From JBHYDC01 sp051861205 (GTDB lineage: Bacteria; Pseudomonadota; Alphaproteobacteria; Rhizobiales; Pleomorphomonadaceae): DNA of 64,000 bases. The notes beneath the pieces are model-generated. The model was not told the origin of the DNA and searched no databases. It saw only the letters and a list, made by a program, of their open reading frames with translations. The position numbers were made by a program, and so were the translations under genes. Of the stretch, positions 53,474 through 61,735 are shown piece after piece (position 1 is the first letter of the stretch; every line of letters starts with the position of its first letter). The DNA lies in contig JBHYDC010000006.1 in assembly GCA_051861205.1 (NCBI GenBank), positions 1 to 64,000 of the forward strand, given 5' to 3'.

Positions 53474-55162
53474 TTATGAGGCGATCCGGGTCAGGAAATC
53501 GTCCACGCTGGTGCGCAGGGCATCGGATTGGCGTGTCACCGTTTCGGCCGCTTCGCTGACCCGCGCCACCGACGACGAGACCCGCCCACCCGCGTTGCTC
53601 ACCTCGGAGATGGAGCGATCCACCGTCTTCGCCGCATTTTGCACCCGGCTCACCGTCGCCCCGATCGCCTGGGTCGCGCTATACTGATCCTCGACCGCAT
53701 TGGCGATCGAGCCGGCCAGACGGTTCACTTCTTCCATCTCTCCGGCCACGGTGCGGATGGCGCTCACAGCGTCGTCGGTCGATCCCTGGATATCCTGAAT
53801 CTGCTTGGAGATAGTCTCCGTCGCCTTCGCGGTCTGGTCGGCCAGCGCCTTCACTTCGGTCGCCACCACGGCGAACCCGCGTCCAGCTTCGCCCGCACGG
53901 GCGGCCTCGATGGTGGCGTTGAGCGCGAGCAGATTGGTTTGCGCCGCGATTTCCTTGATCAGGGTCACCACATCGCCGATTTGCTTCACCATCGTCGCCA
54001 AACCGCCGATCTGCTTGTCGGTTTCCTGCGCGCTGGATGTGGCCCGTGTAATGATCTGGCTGCTGTTCGACACTTCTGTAGAGATCCGGCCCGTGGAAGC
54101 TGCCAAGGCTTCGGCCGCCGCTGCTACTTCTCTGATCTGAGCATCCGCTTGCGCCGCGCCGGCCGACGCCTCGCCGGAACGGGAGGTTGAAAGCTCTACG
54201 GCGCTTCTCACTTCGCTGACCGTCGAGGCCATTGATTTGGCGGCCGCATGAAGCCCGTCGAAGAAGGCAGCGGTCTGCGAGCGGAAATCGCCCGAAAGCT
54301 TCATCATGATCCTGCGCGAATCGTCGGCTTTGGACGACTGTTCCTTCGCCAGCCGCTCGGTCAGCTCCGCCTGGCTGGCCATGGCTTGACGGAAGTACTC
54401 CAGCGCTGCCGTCAGCGTTCCGATCTCGTCGGACGACGTCCACTTGGGAATTGTAACGTTGCCGTCGCCGGCGGCGATCGCTCGTGTCACTTGGGACAGA
54501 TTGGCGAGCGGCTGCGCGATCGTCCGGCGTACGAACAACGCGGCAAACAAGGCGCCCACCAGCGCGATCAGGCCCAGCGTAATCGCCGTGATCTGGCTCG
54601 TTTTGGCCGTGCTCGCCAAGCCGTCCAGCTCCATGCGCACTTCATCGTGCAGAGCTTGTTCGGTCGCAAGCGTTTCCTTCACGACGGCTTCGTATGTCTC
54701 GTCGAAGGCGGCATCGATTTCGGAACCCGCCTGTGATGAAGCCGCGTCGCGGTTGTTGTAACGCGCGCTCATGGCGTCTCTGAATTGCTTGAGCCGCTCG
54801 GTCACCTTCGCCGCATTGCTGCGAACGACTTCAGAAGGAGAGGCAAGAAAGACCACCCCGTCTCTTTCGCCGCCGGTCAAGATCGCGTCGGCGTAAAAAT
54901 CCGCTTCATCAAGATCGGCGAGGATTTCCTCTATCTTCTCAGTCTGATCACCCGACATCAATTCTTCGAAGTAAAGATGTGTCCGCGTAACCGTGAACTT
55001 GATCTCGATCACTGCCTCAGTCAGCGGGTTCAACTGCCGTCCGAGTTCCACGCCCCTCTGGCCTACTGTAGTGGTCGACAGATAGCCCGTGATCCCGCTG
55101 ATCGCGCATAGCCCGACGAGCCCTGCGAATAGCATATTTGTTTTGAATCCGATCGATGCCAT
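53474..55162 (-). CDS. methyl-accepting chemotaxis protein
   Basis: 562 residues: membrane helix near 9-30, a four-helix-type periplasmic domain, second helix near 193-215, HAMP (AIAAGDGNVTIPKW), signalling domain with tip AQTNLLALNATIEAARAGEAG. GAGGAG precedes ATG 55162; an ATG at 55192 is also in frame. The ligand is unknown. It lies downstream of the NtrC-like regulator on the same strand, with 161 bases between. Confidence 0.93.
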   Translation of the reverse strand: MASIGFKTNMLFAGLVGLCAISGITGYLSTTTVGQRGVELGRQLNPLTEAVIEIKFTVTRTHLYFEELMSGDQTEKIEEILADLDEADFYADAILTGGERDGVVFLASPSEVVRSNAAKVTERLKQFRDAMSARYNNRDAASSQAGSEIDAAFDETYEAVVKETLATEQALHDEVRMELDGLASTAKTSQITAITLGLIALVGALFAALFVRRTIAQPLANLSQVTRAIAAGDGNVTIPKWTSSDEIGTLTAALEYFRQAMASQAELTERLAKEQSSKADDSRRIMMKLSGDFRSQTAAFFDGLHAAAKSMASTVSEVRSAVELSTSRSGEASAGAAQADAQIREVAAAAEALAASTGRISTEVSNSSQIITRATSSAQETDKQIGGLATMVKQIGDVVTLIKEIAAQTNLLALNATIEAARAGEAGRGFAVVATEVKALADQTAKATETISKQIQDIQGSTDDAVSAIRTVAGEMEEVNRLAGSIANAVEDQYSATQAIGATVSRVQNAAKTVDRSISEVSNAGGRVSSSVARVSEAAETVTRQSDALRTSVDDFLTRIAS

Positions 55163-55323
55163 GCGCGCGCTCCTCGAAGCTTTAGATGTCATGCATGCGC
55201 CTCAAGCATGAAAACTGGGTAAACATGCCGATTATAATTCGTAATGTTACCCGAACGCTTGTGCCGCGAAATCGGCCTTAATGCGGGCGTTATGCCCGCA
55301 CTCACCACCTGATGAATGAAGCT

Positions 55324-56595
55324 TTATGCCCGTTCTTGGTGGCCTTGATCGTCTCCGGCCGGCCGGCGCTTGCGATAGATCGTGGAGGGGCTGATTTCCA
55401 GCGCCGCCGCCGCTTTCGCGATGTTTCCGTCGAAAGCCGTGATCGCTTCTTCGATCAGGCGGGCCTCTTCCATCCACAGCGGCCGTATGTTCACACGTGC
55501 GGCCGCAGGTCGTTTGGCCAAAAGCGGCGATACCGCCGCGTCGCTCACCGCATCGCCGGGATGATCCGACACCAAATGGCCGATCGTCTTGTCGAGATCG
55601 CGCAGATTGCCCGGCCATCCATGGTCGGCCAGAAGGTCAAGCGCCCCCGTCGAGAGGCGCGGCGGCCGAACGCCGCTCTTGCGGCTGATGCGTCGGATCG
55701 CGTCTTCGACGATCAGGCGCACATCCTCCCGCCGCTCGCGAAGCGGCGGCACCACCAGCGTCATGACATTGATGCGGTAGAACAGATCCTGGCGGATGGC
55801 GCCTGGCCCGACGACCCTGCCACCGGCCTTGTTGCTGGAAGCGATGAGGCGCAGCGTGATCCGTCCACGGTCTGCAAATCCGGCGGAAAGGAAGCTGATC
55901 AGGCTGGCCTGGGCCTCGTCTTCCAGGCGGTCCACGCCATGGAGATAAAGCGTTCCTCCATTCGCCGATTGAAAAGCGTCGGCGGGAAGGATGCCTGCAC
56001 CGCAGTCCACGGTGATGAACGGTCCTGCCGCAACGCGCGACCGCGCGTGAACGGCCCGCGCCACGGCGCGTTTGCCCGTGCCCGGTTCGCCCGCGATGAA
56101 CACCGGCGCGGGGGAGGGGGCGATCTTGGAAATCTGGTCGAACAAGGCCCGCATCACCGGCGAGCGCCCGATCAGACCCTCGAAGGCGTCGGCTTGCAGC
56201 ATCGGGGTGGGCGCGAATTGCCGTTCGATGCGACGCGCGAACGAAGCTCCGTCCAGCGGCTTTTCAAGATAATCCGCCGCGCCCGCCCGCACTGCGATTA
56301 CCGCTCCGCTTACATTGCTCGGTTCGCCGACGGCATACACGCTGGTATTGCGCGCCCGCTCCATAACGCGGGCAAATCCCTCGGCACCGCCAACCGTCGC
56401 CAGATCCACGGCAGCCGCGTCGAAGCCGCCGTCCGCCATAAGCGCGCAGGCCGCATCCAAGTCGGCGGTTTCCATGATCGACAACGAACGGGCGATGCGG
56501 GCTTCGAGGGCAACGCGGAGAACTCGTCGAGCGAACGGGTCGGCATCCACCAATAGAAGGCGGAGAGCCGACGAGTGACGCAATGCGCTACCCAT
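55324..56595 (-). CDS. NtrC-like response regulator lacking GAFTGA loop
   Basis: 423 residues: receiver domain (Asp17, Asp19, Asp64, Lys112), AAA+ domain with Walker A GEPGTGK (169-175), and a C-terminal Fis-type HTH (DGNIAKAAAALEISPSTIYRKRR in part). The region between Walker A and B lacks the ELFGHEKGAFTGA loop that contacts sigma-54, and Walker B reads GGTLYLHGVD in place of GGTLFLDEI. The arginine finger RQDLFYRIN is kept. It is therefore unlikely to open sigma-54 promoters; it may act with sigma-70, as reported for GAFTGA-less relatives. Start: ATG 56595 after AAGGAT. Confidence 0.8.
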   Translation of the reverse strand: MGSALRHSSALRLLLVDADPFARRVLRVALEARIARSLSIMETADLDAACALMADGGFDAAAVDLATVGGAEGFARVMERARNTSVYAVGEPSNVSGAVIAVRAGAADYLEKPLDGASFARRIERQFAPTPMLQADAFEGLIGRSPVMRALFDQISKIAPSPAPVFIAGEPGTGKRAVARAVHARSRVAAGPFITVDCGAGILPADAFQSANGGTLYLHGVDRLEDEAQASLISFLSAGFADRGRITLRLIASSNKAGGRVVGPGAIRQDLFYRINVMTLVVPPLRERREDVRLIVEDAIRRISRKSGVRPPRLSTGALDLLADHGWPGNLRDLDKTIGHLVSDHPGDAVSDAAVSPLLAKRPAAARVNIRPLWMEEARLIEEAITAFDGNIAKAAAALEISPSTIYRKRRPAGDDQGHQERA

Positions 56596-56620
56596 CGAGC
56601 GGCAATCCTTGCAGAACAAA

Positions 56621-56635
56621 ACGGAATTCTTCCGT
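56621..56635 (-). terminator. small hairpin after the copper chaperone gene
   Basis: ACGGAA-TTC-TTCCGT, six-base stem. Read leftward it is followed by TTTTGTT, which fits a weak terminator for the gene at 56714, directly upstream of the NtrC-like gene. Confidence 0.45.
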
Positions 56636-56713
56636 CAGCCCCGACTGTTGCCGCCTTATGGTAAATTATTCGTTGCATTCGCGGCCGGCTAGCCGTGCCG
56701 GACGATGCCAAAA

Positions 56714-56908
56714 TCAGGCCGCGATCTCGTAGCCCGCCGCCTCGATCGCCTCTGCAAACGCGTTAGCCGGCTTGTCGCTTTCAATCCGAACCTGGCCGTT
56801 TTCCAAGTTGACGGTCGCTTTAGCGCTCGGATCAAGCCGGGCAATCGCCTTTTCCACGGCCCGAACGCAACCCCCGCAGGTCATCCCCGAGACTTTCAGA
56901 TCGATCAT
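56714..56908 (-). CDS. copZ: heavy-metal-associated domain copper chaperone
   Basis: 64 residues, a single HMA (ferredoxin-like) domain starting MIDLKVSGMTCGGCVRAVEK. The MTCGGC motif binds Cu(I) through its two cysteines. AGAGGT precedes ATG 56908; the frame extends upstream to 56980 but the domain begins here. No copper ATPase gene lies beside it. The symbol is a family-level choice. Confidence 0.85.
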   Translation of the reverse strand: MIDLKVSGMTCGGCVRAVEKAIARLDPSAKATVNLENGQVRIESDKPANAFAEAIEAAGYEIAA

Positions 56909-57080
56909 GATTTTACCTCTTTTCCCCGTCTTACCGGCCCAAGTGCGACATCCTGATGCTTCGGGCAAGGGGAAGGTCAATGGGCAGTTTTGTGACAGGA
57001 CGGTGGAAGAACTCGTAAATTTGCGGTTAACGGTCGCGGCAGGGTGTTAAAGCTTTCATCATATCGGCGATGATTCGAAA

Positions 57081-58466
57081 GTGCTTACGCGTGGAGTGAA
57101 CCGGCTGATGAGCCGTCCTGCGACGATCCTGATCCTGATTGCCATGCTCGTGACGGCTGGATCTCTGGCGGTCGTCCTCAACATATGGTTCGGCTTCCCG
57201 CTCGCTCAGGCGCTCGTGCTGAGCGTTGGCGCGCTGATCGTGCTTATGATCGCGCATGTCCAGTTCGGGCGCCGCCGCGACCGCCGTGAAATGGATGCGC
57301 GCGTCGCCGAACTCTCCATCGCTATCAACGACGAGGTTGATCGCATCGCGCTGCGGGTCGTGAAGCTCGACCAGAACGTGACCGCTCGTATCCGCGACGA
57401 ACACGAACCGCTCGCCGCCGAGGTCGAGGTTCTCGGTCACCTGATGAAGCAGGTCGCCGAAGCGGTGGCCGAAATCGAAACCCGAATCGATAGCCGGCTC
57501 GATAAGATCACAGCGGCCAATGAAGCCGCGCGTCTGGCGCCCCCGCCGGCCCCCGCCGCACCGTCTCCTGGTCAATCACCGTCGGCGCAGGCCGCCGAGG
57601 CTGTACGTATTCAGGTGATGCGGGTCGATACCCTCCCGCCACGCCCGCCTGAACCGTCCCGCATCCCCTCCGCCTTCGATCGTGAGGTCGAAGCAGCGAT
57701 CCGGGCCGAGCGGATCGAGATCCATCTTCAGCCCGTCGTCACGCTGCCCCAACGCAAAGTGCGCTTCTACGAGGTGCTGACCCGCCTGCGTGGCAATGAC
57801 GGTCGTCTTATCCCCGCCTCCGAGTTTATCGAGACGGCGGAAACCCGGCGTGTCATTTCCAAACTCGATACCTATCAGGTCATTCGTTCATTCCAGATTC
57901 TGAAACGGCTGGCCGCGCGAAACAATGAGATTGGCCTCTTCGTCAATGTCTCGATGATCAGTTTGGCCGACTCGGTCTTTTTCCGCGAGTTCCAGTCCTT
58001 CCTCAGCCAGATGCGCCCGATGGCCGATCTCGTTCAATTCGAGTTCAAGCAGGATTTCGTTCGCGACATGGGGCCGGTCGAGGTGGAAAGCCTGCGCGCC
58101 GTCGCCGCGCTCGGCTTCCGCTTTTCCGTCGATAACATCACTGATCTCAAGATGGATTTCCGCAGCTTGGCGGACGACGGTTTCCGCACCGCCAAGATTT
58201 CGGCCGACCGGCTGCTTGGCCGCGTGCCGATGCAAACCGGCGACATCCACCCGGCAGACCTCAGCGGTCATCTCTCGCGTCAGGGCATCACGCTGGTGGT
58301 GGATAAAATCGAAACCGAGTCTCAGGTAATCGATCTCTTGGACTATGAGGTCCGCTTCGCGCAGGGCCATCTCTTCTCGGCGCCGCGTCAAGTTCGTCCG
58401 GAAATTCTAGGTCAAGCCGCCGCTGCGGATGCCCCGCGCCCGGCTGCAACCTTTGGCAAGGCATAA
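57081..58466 (+). CDS. membrane-anchored protein with degenerate EAL domain
   Basis: 461 residues: two membrane helices near 14-33 and 40-60, a coiled coil to about 155, a Pro/Ala-rich linker, then an EAL domain from about 206. The E of EAL is kept (YEVLTRL) but DDFG reads DNIT, the usual second-shell TE after the LEIT segment is FEFKQ, and the EGVET segment is DKIET; QGHLFSAP is intact. It is therefore probably not an active c-di-GMP phosphodiesterase and may bind the nucleotide or act as a signal scaffold. ATG 57108 is an alternative start. It is convergent with cheZ. Confidence 0.82.
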   Translation: MLTRGVNRLMSRPATILILIAMLVTAGSLAVVLNIWFGFPLAQALVLSVGALIVLMIAHVQFGRRRDRREMDARVAELSIAINDEVDRIALRVVKLDQNVTARIRDEHEPLAAEVEVLGHLMKQVAEAVAEIETRIDSRLDKITAANEAARLAPPPAPAAPSPGQSPSAQAAEAVRIQVMRVDTLPPRPPEPSRIPSAFDREVEAAIRAERIEIHLQPVVTLPQRKVRFYEVLTRLRGNDGRLIPASEFIETAETRRVISKLDTYQVIRSFQILKRLAARNNEIGLFVNVSMISLADSVFFREFQSFLSQMRPMADLVQFEFKQDFVRDMGPVEVESLRAVAALGFRFSVDNITDLKMDFRSLADDGFRTAKISADRLLGRVPMQTGDIHPADLSGHLSRQGITLVVDKIETESQVIDLLDYEVRFAQGHLFSAPRQVRPEILGQAAAADAPRPAATFGKA

Positions 58467-58483
58467 GCGGACGTCACACTCAA

Positions 58484-58667
58484 CCGGCCTATTCAGGCGA
58501 GCAGCGCATCCACGTTGCTCTGGCTCACGCCCTCGCCCTTCATCTGCGGACCGTGCAAAATGAGTTCGCGCCGCCGGCCTATTCAGGCGAGCAGCGCATC
58601 CACGTCGCTCTGGCTCACGCCCTCGCCCTTCATCTGCGGGCCGTGCAAAATGAGTTCGCGCCGCCGG
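58484..58667. repeat. 90-base tandem duplication at the 3' end of cheZ
   Basis: 58484-58577 is repeated at 58574-58667 with two differences (58516/58606 T/C and 58550/58640 A/G). The unit codes the last 27 codons and stop of cheZ. The lower-coordinate copy lies past the stop codon and keeps an intact reading frame. Confidence 0.95.
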
Positions 58668-59221
58668 ATGTCGTCGGCGGTTTCCACCGGCGCCATATCG
58701 CTCACATGCAAAAGCTTCAGCCGGTCCACCAGCGTGGTGATGCGGGTGTCGAGCAAGGCCAGGGTGTGCACCACTTTGGAGATGCGCTGGCCCGTTATGT
58801 CCTGGAACGAACAGGCCTCGAAAATCTCGACGACCTTCTCGGACACGGTTGTCTTGTAGGCTTCCGCATCAGCCGGATCGGCTGCCATGATAACTTCGGC
58901 CGCGGTCATGATCGTGTCCGTCGCCGTTTCCGTCGCTTCAACGATAGCGTCGAGTTCACGGCCGGCGGAGGGGATCCGTTCATAGCGGGTGTCGGCAAGC
59001 CGAAGTTCTGAAAGCTCGGTCTTTAGCGCGGTGATATCCCGCGCCATATCGCCGAGTTCGCTATAGATGGTATCGTCGAAGGACTTGAAAACCGATCGCA
59101 GCGATTCCGCCATGACTTCAGCGAGACGGATCACGTCGGGAAATGATATGTCGACGCCCTGGCGCTCGTTGCGAAGGAACGAAATCACCTCGGCGAGCTG
59201 CTCGGCTCTCACGGTGCCCAT
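58583..59221 (-). CDS. cheZ: CheZ-type CheY-P phosphatase, copy 2
   Basis: 212 residues. Catalytic motif FQDITGQRISKV with the Asp and Gln used in CheZ catalysis, and a C-terminus SQSDVDALLA resembling the CheY-binding peptide. AAGGAAA precedes ATG 59221. Its stop at 58583 is followed in frame by a 90-base duplicate of its own tail. It lies 113 bases downstream of cheY on the same strand. Differs from the copy at 44505 in length and in the region before the motif. Confidence 0.88.
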   Translation of the reverse strand: MGTVRAEQLAEVISFLRNERQGVDISFPDVIRLAEVMAESLRSVFKSFDDTIYSELGDMARDITALKTELSELRLADTRYERIPSAGRELDAIVEATETATDTIMTAAEVIMAADPADAEAYKTTVSEKVVEIFEACSFQDITGQRISKVVHTLALLDTRITTLVDRLKLLHVSDMAPVETADDIRRRELILHGPQMKGEGVSQSDVDALLA

Positions 59222-59276
59222 CGTGTTTCCTTGTCTGGGCGGCCCTTGAGGGACTGTCCTGTTCGTGTCCACGGCC

Positions 59277-59318
59277 GGCCGGGCGAGAGGATATCGTCAG
59301 CCGATATCTTGCCCGGCC
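59277..59318. other. long hairpin between cheY and cheZ
   Basis: GGCCGGGC (59277-59284) pairs with GCCCGGCC (59311-59318), and inside it GATATCG pairs with CGATATC around a short loop. No U-tract follows on the leftward strand, so it is more likely an mRNA stability or processing element than a strong terminator. Confidence 0.6.
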
Positions 59319-59334
59319 ATACCGATGTTTCGGA

Positions 59335-59718
59335 TCAATCGCCGAACACTGCCTCGATCTTGCCCTTCAACGTTTGTGCGTTGAACGGCTTCACGATGTA
59401 GTTGTTCACGCCGGCCTTTTTGGCGGCGATCACGTTTTCGGTCTTGGATTCCGCTGTCACCATAATGAACGGCGTCTTGGCCAGCCCCGTATCGGCACGA
59501 ACCTGCTTCAGCAGTTCGTAGCCGGTCATGGGCTCCATGTTCCAGTCGGAGATCACGAGCCCGTAGCGGCGCTCGCGCATCTTGCCGATCGCCTCGGTCC
59601 CGTCCGACGCGTCGTCGACATCCTCGAAGCCAAGCTGCTTGAGGAGGTTCCGGATGATTCGGATCATGGTCTTGTAGTCGTCAACCACGAGAACCGGGAT
59701 CGAAGTGTCCAGGGCCAT
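59335..59718 (-). CDS. cheY: chemotaxis response regulator CheY
   Basis: 127 residues, a single receiver domain that relays signals from the receptors to the flagellar motor. The acidic pair VVDDY, the phosphoacceptor Asp in VISDWNME, the Thr/Ala of VTAES and the Lys of IVKPFNA are all intact. ATG 59718. It precedes cheZ and the long hairpin. CheA, CheW and CheR are not in the window. Confidence 0.93.
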   Translation of the reverse strand: MALDTSIPVLVVDDYKTMIRIIRNLLKQLGFEDVDDASDGTEAIGKMRERRYGLVISDWNMEPMTGYELLKQVRADTGLAKTPFIMVTAESKTENVIAAKKAGVNNYIVKPFNAQTLKGKIEAVFGD

Positions 59719-59983
59719 CGTCTACTCCAAACAGGACGGGGCAGCATTGCCCCGCATGACAGTAAATCGGGCACGAAACGGTTTAGCCATACTGGCCTAA
59801 CCCGTGCGCAAATCCGACCATATGCGATGGACCTTGAAAGTCGGTTAATTAGCAAAACACGCAGTTCTTAAGCTGCAAGGCACATTTCGCACGTCCGTTT
59901 CATCAAGCTGCATCGACCAAAGTCCCGCTTGTTCGGGGATCTTCCCGCTCGCATCCATGCCGCTGAAACACGAAGGACCGACC

Positions 59984-60442
59984 ATGGCCATCACCGACAT
60001 CAAGCAGCACGCCTTTGAAGATCTCGCCGTCGGGATGCGGGAAACTTATCTGAAAACCGTAATGGATTCAGACGTGATCGGCTTCGCCCAACTCTCCGGC
60101 GATCATAACCCGATCCATCTTTCCGAGCATTTCGCCGCCCGCACCCGCTTCGGCGGCCGCATCGCGCACGGGCTTTATACCGCCAGCCTCATCTCGGCCA
60201 TTCTCGGCATGCGCCTGCCGGGTCCGGGCGCGGTTTACCTGTCGCAAACCCTCACCTTCCACGCCCCCGTCCGCATCGGCGACGTGATCGATGTTTCGGT
60301 CGAGGTGGTCGAACTCATCGAAAAAGGATCGCGTGCGCGCCTGCGCTGCGAGGCGCGGGTTGATGCCGCCCTGGTTCTGGAGGGTGAGGCCCTCGTCATG
60401 GTGCCTCGGCGCGGCGATATGGAAACCGTGTTCAGGGGCTGA
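59984..60442 (+). CDS. MaoC-family (R)-specific enoyl-CoA hydratase
   Basis: 152 residues with the hot-dog fold. The hydratase motif FAQLSGDHNPIH carries the catalytic Asp and His, followed by FGGRIAHGLYTASL. Similar proteins (PhaJ) hydrate trans-2-enoyl-CoA, for example in polyhydroxyalkanoate synthesis; the substrate is not fixed. GAAGGA precedes ATG 59984. It lies upstream of ribF and ileS, an order common in this group of bacteria. Confidence 0.87.
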   Translation: MAITDIKQHAFEDLAVGMRETYLKTVMDSDVIGFAQLSGDHNPIHLSEHFAARTRFGGRIAHGLYTASLISAILGMRLPGPGAVYLSQTLTFHAPVRIGDVIDVSVEVVELIEKGSRARLRCEARVDAALVLEGEALVMVPRRGDMETVFRG

Positions 60443-60514
60443 TCCGCCACGCTTGATTTCCCCGCGCCGGACAGGCACCGTCCAGCCGCTTCGCGATCCC
60501 AGTTCAAGGCCTCC

Positions 60515-61507
60515 ATGACCGGCGAGACGACCAGACGCCCCTTCCGCATTTCAGCCTTCCCGGATCCAGATCCCGCCTTGCGCGGCGGCGTGGTGGCGAT
60601 TGGCAATTTCGACGGGATGCACCGGGGTCATCAATCCGTGCTGGAAGCCGCCCGCGCCGCGGGCGAGGCGGCCGGCGTTCCCGCCGTCGTTCTCACATTC
60701 GAGCCTCACCCGCGCGACGTGTTCCGCCCGAACGAGCCGGTGTTTCGCCTCACGCCGCCACACGTCAAAGCCCGACTGGCCGAGGCCATCGGTCTGGATG
60801 GTCTCTACACCGTCGCGTTCGACCGCGATTTTGCAAAGACGCCCGCCGACCAGTTCGTGCGCAGCGTTCTTGTCGAAACCCTCGCGGTGAAATCCGTCGC
60901 CATCGGCTGGAACTTCCATTTCGGCGCCGGCCGCTCCGGCAACCCGGATAGCCTTACGCGCTTGGGGCAGGACCTCGGCTTCGCCGTCAACGTCGTACAC
61001 CCCTATGCCGACGAGGGCGGCGAAACCATCTCCTCCAGCCGCATCCGCGCCTTGCTGGGGGAGGGCGCAATCGCCGAAGCCGCCGGCCTTCTCGGCTGGC
61101 ATTGGTTCTTCGAAGGCGTCGTCGTCCCCGGCGACCAGCGCGGCCGCACCATCGGTTATCCCACCGCCAACTTGCGCCTGCCTGCCTCCACCCGCCTTGC
61201 CCATGGCATCTACGCCGTGTTGATCGAGTTTGGTGGCGAGCACCGCCCCGGCGTCGCCAGCTTCGGCCGCCGCCCCACCTTCGACAACGGCCCGCCCGTG
61301 TTCGAAACCTTCGTGTTCGACTTTACCGGCGACCTCTACGGCAAAACCGTCACCGTCACGCCCGTCAGTTACCTGCGCCCCGAACTGCGCTTCGACAGCG
61401 TCGAAGCCCTCGTCGCCCAGATGGACAGCGACAGCGCGGAGGCGAGGGCGGTTCTCAACGGCCTCATCCCCGTTTCGCCGCTCGATCGCGCGCTAATGGG
61501 GCGGTGA
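60515..61507 (+). CDS. ribF: bifunctional riboflavin kinase / FAD synthetase
   Basis: Makes FMN and FAD from riboflavin. 330 residues: N-terminal FAD synthetase with AIGNFDGMHRGHQ and SSSRIRALLGEG, then riboflavin kinase with GRTIGYPTANL and GRRPTFDNGP. Start ATG 60515 with AAGG six bases upstream. It precedes ileS by 228 bases. Confidence 0.95.
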   Translation: MTGETTRRPFRISAFPDPDPALRGGVVAIGNFDGMHRGHQSVLEAARAAGEAAGVPAVVLTFEPHPRDVFRPNEPVFRLTPPHVKARLAEAIGLDGLYTVAFDRDFAKTPADQFVRSVLVETLAVKSVAIGWNFHFGAGRSGNPDSLTRLGQDLGFAVNVVHPYADEGGETISSSRIRALLGEGAIAEAAGLLGWHWFFEGVVVPGDQRGRTIGYPTANLRLPASTRLAHGIYAVLIEFGGEHRPGVASFGRRPTFDNGPPVFETFVFDFTGDLYGKTVTVTPVSYLRPELRFDSVEALVAQMDSDSAEARAVLNGLIPVSPLDRALMGR

Positions 61508-61735
61508 TGGCGCGGTGAACGCGCGCCTTTCCTTCCCCGCGCTTTCCCGCTAGAACACCGGCCATGTCGATGCCATTGCTCCGGGTTGGCGAACCCCTCC
61601 GCATGCCCCGAATTATCGGCCCGGCCCTGCTCGCTTAGCTGATATAGCGGCGGGTCCAGGGACCGGGATGCCATGGCGCCGCCAATGAACCGGCGCCGAC
61701 CGTCCGATCAGACACCTTGCCTGCGTGAGACCGAA

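Noticed and set aside
57013..57052. TTAA half-sites before the EAL gene, and others before chemotaxis genes, as CtrA sites
   Set aside because: The spacing does not give TTAA-N7-TTAA at any of them; half-sites alone are too frequent.
61564..61638. 24-codon frame before ileS as a leader peptide
   Set aside because: No run of Ile codons and no attenuator-like paired hairpins; likely chance.
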